Source: Malus domestica (Eukaryota > Streptophyta > Magnoliopsida > Rosales > Rosaceae). Taken from it: DNA of 64,000 nt. The stretch's first letter is position 1. Each line of letters starts with the position of its first letter. A program made the position numbers and the translations under genes. Location: positions 35,231,001-35,295,000 of the forward strand of contig NC_091671.1 of NCBI RefSeq assembly GCF_042453785.1, read 5' to 3'. The notes under the pieces were generated by a model, which saw nothing but the letters and a program-made list of their open reading frames with translations, did not search any database and was not told where the DNA came from. Positions 46,490 to 57,520 of this stretch are shown here, piece by piece.

Positions 46490-46845
46490 TGTTGATGCAC
46501 AAAACCGGAGGGGTCTTGGAACAACGTAAATCCGACCGTGAATCTACAAGAAAGTAAATAACACAAGATGTATCGTGGTTCACCCCAATGTTTGGGCTAC
46601 GTCCACACTGATATTGTATTTCTCTGAGATGTTGAAGAGGGAGAGAGAGAGCTTCTTTGTGAAGAGATAGCTCTGAGAGGGTGAGGGTCAGGCCTAAGAA
46701 TTGGCCTCTCCTCATGAGGAGATTGAGGGGTCCTTTTATAGAATAAGGGATCCTCACTTATTACATATTTACCCCTCCATTTATTACATAATTACACTTG
46801 AGCCCCCAAATATTTATACGAGGTCTAAATACGAAGGTCCTAAGT
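46490..46845 (+). repeat. Right LTR-like direct repeat of the gene-carrying element
   Basis: Second copy of 43509-43867. Similarity stops near CCTAAGT at 46845, after which unrelated sequence begins. Confidence 0.8.
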
Positions 46846-47185
46846 CCAATTATGCGTTTATCAATCTCTATATTTCAGCAACACAAGTTTGTGTTCTTTC
46901 TAAAACTGCCAACTTCCATATTGTTTTGGCGGAGGAGAAATTTTTATTTTGTATTTATTTAACACCTAGTACCTTAGCTGTCATATATATTATAGGGAGA
47001 AAATTATGTGCATTCGCTATAAACAAAAGTGCACCACATGGGGAGTAGTGTGCTGGCATGGCCCTATCATTGACATGAGTTATTAACCCTTCTCCATATT
47101 TCCTAGTTGTTGTATGACCTTAAATGCCACATTCCCTGATTTGAAATCTTATCTCTATCTCTATCTCCACTTAGTGCACATCATG

Positions 47186-47396
47186 AATTATCACGAGGTA
47201 GCTCAGTAATTGGGGCAAAGTTTAAACCACTAATTTACTCGACTCATCCTAAGTTTGATTCTTGACGCTGATGAATTATATAATGACGGTCAAGAAAAAG
47301 CTGAAATACTTCTTTGAGTCTTCACAATACTCAAAAGAGTGAATTGCACTATGATTTCGCCACTAGCAGGTCCCTTTTTGCAAAAAAAAAACAAAC
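47186..47396 (+). mobile_element. SINE with 17-bp target-site duplication
   Basis: A tRNA-derived head (GAGGTAGCTCAGTAATTGGGG as A box, then AAGTTTGATTCTTGACG near the B box) leads into a short body and an A-rich tail at 47381-47391. ACTTAGTGCACATCATG precedes it at 47169-47185 and ACTTAGTGCACATAATG follows at 47397-47413, a 17-bp duplication with one mismatch. This is the signature of LINE-mediated insertion. The SINE lies just upstream of the DUF1685 gene. Confidence 0.85.
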
Positions 47397-47665
47397 ACTT
47401 AGTGCACATAATGGACCCTCTTGTCCAAATGCATATGTATCCACATTAAAATATGCTTTTATTCCAAAAACTATGTCCTAAAAGCACATGGTTCCATTCC
47501 CCCACATGGCATCCCCAGTCAGCCCCCAGTTAGTTGTATTTGCTCATAATTTAATTTAGTTCTTAAAAAATATATATATATATATTTTGCAGCTTAATTT
47601 AAAGGCCATATTATGGGTGTCTTTTACTGGTTGAAATCTGAGAGGAACTCCTTTTGTGTGGAGCC

Positions 47666-48878
47666 ATGGAGCCAACTGGTGATGACCCAAATGAGCAATC
47701 TGCAAGTAAGAAAGAAGACAATGTGGAAGAAGCCAATGATCTCTTGGAAGAGTGTTGGTTTTTTGATAACTTGCTCAACAGGAAACAGAAGATGCTAAGG
47801 TGTTTTTCTGATCCTCACAGCAACTCATCAGGTTTTGGTCAAGGAATGTCAGTGAAGGCGAATAAGGCCACAGAAGGCAATGGATTTGCCGGTCCAAATT
47901 TGGTTCGGACGCCGTCGTTGCCTCTTCATATAGGGAGGCAGGAGACTGTTCAAGTGAAGCAAAGTGGTGGTAAGAGTAGTGTGAGCAAATTGACAAGGGA
48001 AACGTCGCATCAGAAAATGCTACAGACACCAACCCAACCGTCGGTTTGTATTGGGAGGAGGACAGAAGGAGTTCAGGATAGAGAAAGTGATATCAGAAGA
48101 AGTAGAGTAAATGGGCAACCGGTGCGCCACAATTTGCTCAGGACACCCTCCCTGCCACCATGTCGAGTAAAAGAAAAGAGAAACCAAGAAAGTGTTCCAC
48201 AAAAACACAAGGTACTAGCTAGCATTATCATCATCATGTTTTTAGTTTAGAAATATACGTTAATTAAAATTATGAATTAATAGTTTCAAAAAAGTCACCA
48301 TGCACTCCTTAAGCACGCTTGCTTATGCATTAAATTGATATTAAGGGGTGCAGATGACTTTTGTGGAGTGACATTAACGACTCAATATTTAACGACGGTT
48401 TAATTAACTTATTGTTATCTTACAATGTTGTTACGCTTGATTATTGCAGGGGCTCACGACACAATGTTCTGCCGTTCCAAGATTTAAACCCCCCAAAAAC
48501 ACAGTAGGGGAAAGCAACATGAGTAGTACAGATGGGATTAAGGAAATGAGACTCCGGTGCCCTAATCAACTGACGACGAGAAAGAGCCTAAGTGATCTTG
48601 AAATTGAAGAACTGCAAGGGTTCAAGGACTTGGGGTTCACATTTGACACGAAAGAGTTGAGCCCTAATGTGGTGAACATACTTCCCGGTCTGCAGGAAAA
48701 GAAGAGGAGTGAAGATTTGAACTCGATACATGTTAGGAGGCCTTATCTTTCCGAGGTGTGGTTGGCGCAAAGCTGCGCAGCCCCGCCACCTCCAAATTTG
48801 GGTGCAACTATGTCTACTGAAGATATAAAGGAACAAATCAAGTTCTGGGCTAGATCTGTGGCTTCTAATGTGCGCTAG
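47666..48878 (+). CDS. DUF1685 family protein
   Basis: Two exons (47666-48211 and 48450-48878) join in phase to about 324 residues. The product has the DUF1685 hallmarks: an N-terminal LLEECWFFDNLLNRKQKMLR segment, a central basic and Ser/Thr-rich region with repeated LLRTPSLPP and VRTPSLPLH motifs, and the conserved SLSDLEIEELQGFKDLGFTF followed by LSPNVVNILPGLQ and RPYLSEVWLAQS near the C-terminus. The family is plant-specific with no established biochemical role. The RTPSLP motifs look like possible phosphorylation sites, which is inference. No signal peptide or membrane segment is visible. A shorter in-frame TTG upstream is ignored because MEPTGDD is the natural start. Confidence 0.9.
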
Positions 48879-49932
48879 GGATTTTTTTTCTTCTGAATTT
48901 TAACTTGATTTACATGCTAATCGATTATGTAGTCCGATTCATTTAAAAAAGTAACATCCAATAATCTACCCAAACCAATTAATCCAACCCAATTTGGTCA
49001 ATTTCAACAACTCGATCAAATTGGATCATTGGATTAAAAAAAAAAATCATGTGTGAGACAGAGAGGAAGATGGAGTTGCTATTGTATAATCTCAATGATC
49101 CACCCTCACGCGACACTTTCAATTGTATTATTTCACTTAACATACACTTATCGTTTTCATTTTGTGAAATAGTGTTTCAAAAACCAGTCCTGTAAAATGT
49201 TACCAAATGAGCATAAATGTTTCTAATTTACGTTCATGGGCATTTCTGTTTTCATAGAAAACAATTAGATGATCAAAATGTCTAATTTGGCTAATTCACG
49301 CATAATTTTCAGCTTTTCACACTCATCTCTTTATTTATCATCATCAAATTAAATAAATAAAATTAAAACAACTAGACATATAATACAAATACATATATAT
49401 GGTTAGGATCCAGGGCCACTCTTTTAACACACATTTTTTATACACCTTTTTATATGGCTCACTCCGTAATATATTTATGCGATCAAATTTTTTAGTTTTA
49501 TGTCTTACTTCAAAGACCATGTCTACTAAAATTTATCCAAAACCCAAACCATATGTCTATTGGATTGAATTTAGAGTTTCTTTGAAGAACCGTATTTTTT
49601 TTTTTTCAATACAAATGAATGTCTTAGTGGTTTTGGATTTGTCTAATTTTTTTGCAAAGATAACTAATGAATAATGTACTCTAAAATATAAGAGGTTCGA
49701 AATGTTGAAATTCATTACAACGTGAGCCCTACAATATATATTACAATGTTCACATGAAATATGGTTCAAAATCTGGAGGGGATAACAGATATTTTCATAA
49801 GCCCACCAAAATCCAAAATATGCAAAAGAAGATGTCATCTTTGGTTGATGAGAAACAAAAAAAACCAAAAAACACAGCCGCAACTGAACTCCTCAGTAGC
49901 TCAGCTCTCTCTCCCTCCCTAAAATCCCTCAA
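48879..49932. other. Intergenic DNA between the DUF1685 and DUF3082 genes
   Basis: AT-rich sequence without a recognised gene or a clear repeat. Open frames at 49399-49674 are in low-complexity sequence and show no family features. The last 100 bases are probably the leader of the next gene. Confidence 0.55.
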
Positions 49933-51754
49933 ATGTTGCAGACCCAACACCTTCTCCTTTCCAATTTCCCCATCTTTCTCTCTCATCCCCAAACCAACTT
50001 TCTCTCACCTCCCAATCTCTCACCTTTTCCTCTCACTTTTCTCCACAAACCCACCAGTCTCTGCCCTGTCTCAGCCCATTCCAGAGCCGGACCCGAACAA
50101 TGGCTAGCCGAAGCTCCAGAACCCACCACCGCGACCCCATACACTCCCTTAGAATTTGCTCCAGACGGTCCCGAAGAATTGCCACCGTCTTCTTCTCCAG
50201 TGTTTGCCACCAATGATGACCCTTCATCTCTCCAAGTGGCCACCAGTGTTCTTCTCACAGGTGCCATCACTGTCTTCCTCTTTCGCTCGCTGCGACGCCG
50301 TGCCAAGCGTGCTAAAGAACTGGTAAAGACTGTAGCTTTCGCTTCATTACTGTGTACAAATTACTGTTTTTTGTGTGTACTTATTGCTAAAGTTTCGAAT
50401 TTTGGGAATTGGGTTTTGGTGGGAATTGCCTTTTACTTTCAATTACAAGTTTTTTGAAGTTTTGGGGAATGCTTTTAAATTTTATTACAAACAAATCACT
50501 ACTCTAAGCTACACAAATTGGAGGGAGGGTTTGAATCCAGAACGTTGCAGGTTGAAGAGGAAGCCATATCTACCCGAGCGATCCACCACTTGCCAGGAAT
50601 GATTTTCATTGATTATATGTGCTTTAATTTTAATGTGTTAATTTTGGATTTTGAGAGATTGTGATACAATTTGCCATTCACTTTAAATACAATTTTTATG
50701 TGTTAGTGTGAGCCAATTTGTGGGCTTTGATGGAGTGATTTTGGTACCTAGAAATATAGGTCATCTGGAGTGAAGAAGTCATTGAAGGATGAGGCTTTGG
50801 ATAGCTTGAAAGCACTGTCTACAGGTTCTGTTGAAGCAAAGGGTCCACCGTCACCTGTTCAGGCGTTGTTGGGTGGAATATCAGCCGGCGTCATTGCACT
50901 TATTCTTTATAAGTTCACTACTACAATTGAAGCATCTCTCAACCGCCAAACTATTTCTGATAATTTTTCGGTTTGTCCCTTCATTGCTCGTGTCCTTGAT
51001 TTTTCTGTTCTGGACATATTTTTGTTTAACTAACACAATGGTTCTTATGAGGTTACGCTACTATCACATTTTCTCTCAATTCCATAGGAAAGAATAATGA
51101 TCCAGATAAAATCTATTGCACTTTTACTGCGTCTGAATTCGTGTTGCTTCATTTCTTGTGTACTGAATTGTAGGGTTAAAAATGTTAAGTTTTATATAGT
51201 TCGAACTATTACTTGTGATACCTTACACGACTTGAGGCACAAAATGCTCACTCTTTTTTCTTCTTTTTTTGTCCAATTGAATGTGATGGTAGAAATATTG
51301 CACTCCAAGACCGCTTTTCATTTGTATTCTTGTTGGTGTGTGAACTTGGCTAATTTTCATTGAATCCATCCTGGCCTTTGAACATTGTACTTGTGTTTCT
51401 ACTTTTCAGGTTCGTCAGATTACAATAACCATAAGGTAGCTCCTACTACTAATTCCTTCTGGTTTTCCTTGCTTTTAATCGATCAGAAAATGATCACCTT
51501 TTTTTTCTTCTGTTGGCAGGACCATTATAAATGGGTTATGCTACCTTGCAACATTTGTGTTCGGCATCAATGCTGTGGGTTTAGTCCTTTATGCTGGTCA
51601 GCTCGCCATCAACTCTATCATGGAAGATATAAATGAAGACACTCAGACTCAAGGTGAGGAGCAGTCAGGCTCACTGAATTCAACGGTTGAAAGCCCCACA
51701 AATAGTGGTGAGAACAGCAATAAGGATGATCAAGATTCAGATGGAACACAATAG
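49933..51754 (+). CDS. Probable chloroplast membrane protein, DUF3082-like
   Basis: Four exons (49933-50322, 50752-50970, 51410-51435, 51520-51754) join to about 289 residues. The third exon is only 26 bases, a micro-exon. The N-terminal 50 residues are rich in Leu, Ser and Pro with few acids (MLQTQHLLLSNFPIFLSHPQ), as in a transit peptide. Membrane segments are likely at SLQVATSVLLTGAITVFLFR, at QALLGGISAGVIALILYKFT and at TIINGLCYLATFVFGINAVG. The core ISDNFSVRQITITIRTIING is typical of plant and cyanobacterial DUF3082 proteins of unknown function, and the tail is acidic. The Arabidopsis counterpart may be At3g15110, which would extend the conserved block; this is from memory. All splice sites are GT-AG and the frame is intact. 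Confidence 0.85.
50480..50600 (-). mobile_element. Possible SINE in intron 1 of the DUF3082-like gene
   Basis: On the minus strand CCTGGCAAGTGGTGGATCGC resembles an A box and CTGGATTCAAACCC a B box about 50 bp later. The match is partial and no target duplication was found. Confidence 0.35.
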
Positions 51755-52122
51755 AGTAGAACCAACATTGACGCAGAAGCAGGTTTTGTCATTTCAACTT
51801 ATTTCTAGGTAAATATAGTGTTTGAAAGAAATCTGTGCCATTTCTGGCCGTGTTATTTTTCGTGATCAATCTCTCTGCACTCAAGATCCTATTCAATATT
51901 AATATATGGTTGTCAAAGATGAAGCGGTTCTTAGCAGCTGCCATGAATGTTTGTGTATCTTTGCTCATTGATTTTTACAGAAAGAAGTAAACGAGAGTGC
52001 ACAAATCAGTTTTCTATGCTCAAAAGTGTAAAAATGATTGAAATTACGAAAATCACCAAATCACATCATGTCAAAGTTTGCTATGAAAATTTTAAGATTG
52101 GAATTAGAATACAAAACATGTG

Positions 52123-52124
<2 letters not shown>

Positions 52125-52182
<58 letters not shown>
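52125..52182. repeat. (TC)29 microsatellite
   Basis: A perfect dinucleotide run of 58 bases ends about 30 bases from the stop codon of the minus-strand DUF599 gene, so it lies in or near that gene's 3-prime UTR as (GA)n. A shorter CT-rich run lies in its leader near 53180-53212. Confidence 0.95.
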
Positions 52183-52186
<4 letters not shown>

Positions 52187-52212
52187 GTTACTCCAAAATC
52201 TTCTGCTAGAGT

Positions 52213-53179
52213 TTAACTTGTTGCCTCTGAATCTAATCTCGTACTTGGTTCTGGTGGTTCTTGAGTTGTGCTTCCATGCATGTGTGATCTTTCTTCATGT
52301 TGCTCATTAGCCCTTTCGATTCTGTGTTTTTCTTCGTCAAATTTTCTGATCATATTATCACGTCTCCCAACTGGTCGGAACTGATGCAAAGGAGTGGAAT
52401 TTGAATCAAGCCTGTGCAAAACCAACACCATGGTCACTGAGCAAACAAACATTGGAATCGGACCAAAAATCCAAAGCAGCACAGTAGTGGCAAAGTAGAT
52501 AGCTCTTAGCCCCAATGTCCAGAACAAGCCTCCACTTATCACCGCCTTCTCGACATGCTCCTGAGGAATATCACTGTCTGGCATACTGATGAGGAAATTG
52601 GCATGAACAAAGTCTCTTATACAATGTAAAAAAGAAGCTAAGGCCAGCAGGAAGCAGGCCAGAATGCTAATATATTTGACGGAAACTAGCATAGGACTTG
52701 TGTCGCCGTATGTAATACTGCTCGTGAAGACATTGTGCGAAGAGTTTCCAATCCATGCTCCGATGAGAGAGCTTAAGGCTAGAGAGGTTGAGGCTAAGAA
52801 ATTTGCTGCTGTTGTGGTGCTAGAGATTACTGCTAGGGACATACCTCTGTCCTTTGCATCAACCTGCAATTAATTAAAGACCAAATAGAGTTATATACTG
52901 TGTTTTCTCTTGCCGGACTTGTCTGACAAACGTTGATATTGTCAGACTGTGAATCTGCATCCCGCATTCTAAGCAAAGAGAAAGATAAAAAGTGGAATCT
53001 TATATACTGACCTGCAACATTCTCTCAACCCAAGCTTTTCTGCAGTGGTTTTCATTGCCAATGACTGTAGTTTCAGGATGTCTTAGGTATCTATACAGAA
53101 GAAAAAGATGGTAGCAAAGCATGATTAGCAACCCAGTTGGGACCAAGATTAAATCTAAGTATTCCTTCTTCCAAACCAT
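52213..53179 (-). CDS. DUF599 family membrane protein
   Basis: Two exons on the minus strand (53179-53012 and 52863-52213) join in phase to about 272 residues. The first exon encodes KEYLDLILVPTGLLIMLCYH then LLYRYLRHPETTVIG, and the second starts DAKDRGMSLAVISSTTTAAN; both are typical of plant DUF599 proteins. Four hydrophobic segments are visible: near residues 10-30, in the STTTAANFLAST...SLIGAW region, at VKYISILACFLLALASFLHC, and at RAIYFATTVLLWIFGPIPMF. The C-terminus is charged and probably cytosolic. The family is widely conserved but functionally unassigned. The start at 53179 is preferred over an upstream in-frame ATG that would add only Arg/Glu residues from a CT microsatellite. 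It converges on the DUF3082-like gene. Confidence 0.9.
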
Positions 53180-53212
53180 TCTCTCTCTCTGTCTCTCTCT
53201 CTGTCTCTCTCT

Positions 53213-53957
53213 CAACTAATATGAACAGATTAATTGTTGGGTTTGGTTGGCTTTTTAATAAAAGTATATATATTATTCTGGCTAAACGTTAAACTCCACA
53301 AGTATAGTGGATTTGGTTAAGTAGATAAAATTGGCTTTACTTTTGAAGAAAGAAGTTGACCGACTTCTCAATTAAAAATTAATTAATCGTGTATATGATC
53401 CATATCGTGACTAATAAGAACTTAGAAATACCATGCATGCAGCTGTTCTTTTACTTCACGGGGAAATGGAAGTCGTACGAGAACATGCTTTAAGCTCATT
53501 GCATGGCGGTGATATTGTCGAACTCATCACGTAAATATTGTTCTCATATTTGAGTGGGCGATGTTACTCACATTTCGCTCTCCCTTCTCGACTCTTCTTT
53601 CTTTTATTTTGGAATGTTGCAAATGATTAAAATTGTTTAGATCACTAGATTAACTCTATAAAAAATCAATCAAATCAACAATTGTTTAATCATTTGATAA
53701 AATAATTAGTCTATTTATTGAATAACTATTTCATGAATACAAGATTTCGAATTTGGTTTAATTTTAGAACATGAAATCTTTAAAGAGTGACCAAGAAAAC
53801 AGACAATTTTGATCATCTTGCAACATTGTAAGATGAGAAGAAAAAAAAGTCAAGAAAGTAGAACAAGTAAATAAGAAGGTTGCTAGCATTTCCCATCTAA
53901 GTGAATCAAACCAAAGACTTTCTCGAACAAAACATTGACAACTACTACTAGACCTTA
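53213..53957. other. Intergenic DNA upstream of the DUF599 gene
   Basis: AT-rich DNA that should contain the DUF599 promoter on the minus strand. No gene or clear repeat was recognised before the Harbinger-like element. Confidence 0.5.
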
Positions 53958-54946
53958 GAGCAAGTCCACCGGAGTAAACTTTACCCAGCACCCAGTCCAA
54001 ATATCAAACTGAGGGTCAGGGAATTCATTCCAGCTTGTCGAGTTGCCTAGCAACCAGCCCAAGCCAGACAACAGACCAGCCCATTTTTGACAGACCCAAG
54101 AGCCGACCTATTTGGCTAGCGCGTGGACTGGACTAGCGCTTGGCAGCAAGTAGGGGACAAGGGGGCAGGCGTTGTCAGCCCACTTGTGTTGTAGCGACGT
54201 GGCTTGCTCAGAGCCGTTGGATTTCCAATGGCTAGTTTTTCTAGATTGTTGGATTTCCAATGGTAACAAAAATTTAAATTTTACTTTTAAACTGGACTGT
54301 CCGATCACTGATCAACGGTCCACATTTTTTACCCCAAAATGAATAAATAAAAAAAAGGGCCCAACGGTTAGATTTATGACTGTTGGCCACATGGCAGATC
54401 CTTGGCTCTTGGATTTGAATATTTTTCAAATCCAACGGTCCAGATTAATTAACTACATTAAAATTATAAAAAAATACAAATTAATTTTTTTAAAAATATA
54501 GTAAAATTTTAAAAAAGTTATTTTTTTCTTCTATAAATACCTAACCCTCATCTTCCACATTACACCACATTTCAATATTTTCTACACTTTCTATACTATC
54601 TACATTTCAATATTTTCTACACTTTAAGATACAAAATGTCTTCGTGGAAATCTATTCACAAAATAGAACGTTCGGATAATGACACGTGGCGTGACGAGAT
54701 TGGTTAAAAATCCTATCTGAAAATAAACCTATTTTATTATTTTATTCTTTTAGAAAAAATTTAAAAATATTTTAAATGGGCTAGGTGCTAGCGCATTTTG
54801 TAGGGGTGGAGATCGTTTGTGCCAGCTCATTTTTTAACTGGTGGAGATCCTTTGGCTTATTACTGTTCATTGGAGTCTATTACTGTTTATTGAAGTGGAT
54901 AAATGGGTTATGTGCTAGCACAAGGTCCTTAAGGGTGGACTTGCTC
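53958..54946. mobile_element. PIF/Harbinger-like non-autonomous element
   Basis: Inverted ends GAGCAAGTCCACCGG and ...GGGTGGACTTGCTC delimit 989 bp, and TTA flanks both sides (53955-53957 and 54947-54949), the TWA-type duplication of PIF/Harbinger. The interior has no transposase; a TATAAATACC stretch near 54533 followed by an ATG at 54636 may be the residue of the original transposase promoter and first codons. Several short motifs such as GGATTTCCAATGG and AATCCAACGGTCC repeat inside. Confidence 0.82.
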
Positions 54947-54949
54947 TTA

Positions 54950-55677
54950 GGGAATTTGACCTACCAAAATTTTTAAAACAGTGCATTTTTTTAGTAGGAT
55001 TACATTTAGGCCGGAGGTACACAGGGCTCAAGGGAATTTCTGTATGGGTTTTTGTGAGCAAGTGTACTGATTAATTTGTATATCTTTCTACATTTGTGGA
55101 ACAAATCAGTTTAGGGGTCGCCATGGAAGATTTTGTGAGAAACCGTATTGAACTTCGAAGGACCACCTTCACACGAAGGATATGGATTTGGTTTGACGGA
55201 CTGCCGTGCATACAATATTGGGAGCTGTTAGTATTCGGAAAAAAAGTCATCATGCACGTTAAATTTATAAAAACAAAGAGAAATGCGTGAAAAAATAATG
55301 CAGAATGACATTTTTGAAGAATCAATAACAAGACCGTTATACATTCTCTCAAAATTAATTTCTTTTTGAATTCAAAGTTCAAGTGGAAGAATGATACAGT
55401 TTTCTATATTTGGGCTGATGATACAGTTTTCTTAATTAATATGGTAGGCTTAGGTGTTCTCTTTCAAGGCCGATTCTAAGATTTCAGATGTTCTATGTGC
55501 GAAATTTTAATTAAGAACCATTTAAAAAAAATTATTACGAATTGAAGTGTATATCGCCCGCACTCTCTCATGGTCGGCCATATTCCCTTCGAATTTAGAT
55601 CCCCTTCTCTACATATAGGTTTACTTACTACTCTATTGTTGGGCTTGTCTATGTTGTGATATTTTACTTTTAACAAA
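54950..55677. other. Unassigned intergenic DNA
   Basis: AT-rich DNA with a short frame at 55096-55290 and overlapping antisense frames. None shows family features, so no gene is called. Confidence 0.5.
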
Positions 55678-55796
55678 GAAATTGTTATTAGCACACCAAA
55701 AATCTCATTTTACACTTCTCACAAATGTATTTTTCTTTCTAATTATAGAAAATTTGGAGTGCACAATAAAATTTTTGAAGTGCCAATAATAATTTC
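55678..55796. mobile_element. Mutator-like MITE with 9-bp target duplication
   Basis: The ends GAAATTGTTATTAGCACACC and ...GTGCCAATAATAATTTCG are inverted copies. TTTAACAAA lies immediately left (55669-55677) and right (55797-55805), a 9-bp duplication as made by Mutator-like elements. The element is 119 bp and non-coding. Confidence 0.78.
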
Positions 55797-56167
55797 GTTT
55801 AACAAATCTAAACTGCGTGAATAGAGTTCAACTGCTCTGCGGGTGAATAGAAGAAGCGCATCTACACTAGCCAATATGGCTAAGTTGATATCTGCAAATA
55901 GCACAACATGTTTGTACACAAACATATTCAGTGTTAAACAAAGATACCCCGATATGTTGTGTGAAACAACATGATAAAACTTGAAAATTACCACTTGCTA
56001 TGACTATGTCTATGTCTGCAAATCTCAAATGCTACTAACTCAACATGACAAAACTTGACCAATTAGCATATCGGGGTAGTTGTTTCACACTTAATTAGTG
56101 TAAGTCTCATGTTTGACTCACGTGGACGTTAAATTAAAATTATACATATTTGTGATGATTTCAAACA

Positions 56168-56350
56168 TCTACCAGTATGAGATGGTCCAGTGGTTGGAGA
56201 TAAATTATAGGCCCGTATTTCACATGGCATATTCTAGGTTCGATTCTTGACGTTGTTTTAAATCACACAATAATAGATAGGAAGAGTCTAAAATGTCACT
56301 GTGAGTCTTCTCGACTTCGAAAAAATGGGTAGTGTTCTATTATAACTCTA
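56168..56350 (+). mobile_element. SINE
   Basis: A good A box (GATGGTCCAGTGGTTGGAG) is followed by a B box (TAGGTTCGATTCTTGACG) about 50 bp later, then a body with AAGAGTCTAAAATG...GTGAGTCTTC. The body phrases resemble those of the SINE at 47186-47396, so the two are probably related. The target duplication is not clear. Confidence 0.7.
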
Positions 56351-57127
56351 TATATATCTTATCATTTGTCACAAAAGAAATGGAAAAACATGACAAGACT
56401 TGTTGTCCCTCATACGATTGAGCATCCACCGATAAGTTTACTACATGATTTGTGGATTTGCAAGTAGAAAGTGAGGCGATTTGTCCAATTCATGGGGAAA
56501 TCGCAGACAGATAATAAGGCCAACCAAAACCTGCTTTGCTCTTCTTTACAGCTCTTCCCATCGTAGATCTTCCCTCCCCAACATTTCATGTTTTTGGTAT
56601 TATTCGTTAATTATTATATTTTTATACGTTTGTTGTTGGTGTAACTATCTATAATGGCTGTCAACTTTTTTTATGCCACCACCTACAACCAATGTGAGTG
56701 AAAACAAAACAACTTTTCTTCTAGTGTAATAGTATTGAGTGTTACGCAATTGAAACGCTCGTGCCATTAAGTGCTATGTAGCATTGAAGTTAACTATGTA
56801 CTTATACAAAATCTCACTTTACTCTTTAAACTTTGTTATGTCTCATTTTACTCTTTACAATTGAAGGAGACACAAATGATGAATACAAGAAATATGGTAA
56901 CACAAGACAAGAGTGCGTGAGATAAAATAAAATTTTATAAAAAATATAACCAAAATTGTCTTATATACTAAATATTTTTGTTAGTAGATCTCAGTCATTG
57001 AATTATTTACCCAACATCTAACATTCAAAACCATACCATAAAAATATATCGAAATATACTTAATCATTGCATAACACAAATTACATTGCTATAAGCTAAA
57101 AATAAGCCTAAATAAAATTTCCAGAAA
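56351..57127. other. Unassigned intergenic DNA
   Basis: AT-rich DNA without recognisable genes, structural RNA or repeats beyond simple sequence. Confidence 0.5.
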
Positions 57128-57520
57128 ATTGCAAGGTGGAGCTGAATTCCCCTAGTATTGCTGTGCTTTGAAAAAAAACTGCTGTGAGAATAAGCGGCTG
57201 TGCTGTGAGAATAAGCGGCTGTGAAATAAATCTGTAGAGTGTTTGGTAAACTTTTTTGTAAAAGTGCTTTTGGAAAAAAAAGCAGTCTGATAGTGGGTCT
57301 TTTCATTAAAGGAGCACTGTAGTTCTGTGTGCTTTGAAAAAAAGCCAGTTTTCCAAAGCTACAAATTGCAGCTTCAGCTTTTTCCTTTGATTTCAGCTTA
57401 TTCTCACAGCAGCTTCCAAAATAAGCCATTTTTTTTTAAGTTTACCAAACACCAAAAACACTCCCAGCTTTTTTTCATAGGAGCTTTTTTTAAAATCACC
57501 TCAACCCCAAACTGGGGCTA
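57128..57520. mobile_element. Palindromic MITE-like repeat
   Basis: The left half (AGTGTTTGGTAAACTTTTTT, GCTGTGAGAATAAGCGGCTG) and right half (AAGTTTACCAAACACC, CAGCTTATTCTCACAGCAGC) are inverted with respect to each other, giving a long foldback. The right half matches 4225-4460. The unit GCTGTGAGAATAAGCG is tandemly duplicated at 57181-57225. The superfamily is uncertain. Confidence 0.7.

Larger units (their letters stand above)
43509..46845 (+). mobile_element. Non-autonomous LTR-type element carrying two host gene fragments
   Basis: Two direct repeats of about 360 bp (43509-43867 and 46490-46845) begin TGTTGATGCACAAAACCGG and differ by roughly 7 percent by hand estimate. The right one is directly preceded by ACAGACGGTGCCAAA, a form often seen just before such LTRs. 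Between them there is no gag or pol. Instead there are tandem arrays (43880-45022), an unassigned stretch, a fragment of a CCCH/KH gene on the plus strand, and a fragment of an F-box gene on the minus strand. The right repeat seems cut short at its outer end and no target duplication was found. It is best described as an old, broken, non-autonomous LTR element of LARD or TRIM style with transduced host sequence. It is older than the Copia element by LTR divergence. Confidence 0.7.

Noticed and set aside
55096-55382. Opposed small frames at 55.1-55.4 kb
   Set aside because: No family features; the similar lengths on both strands suggest chance open frames.
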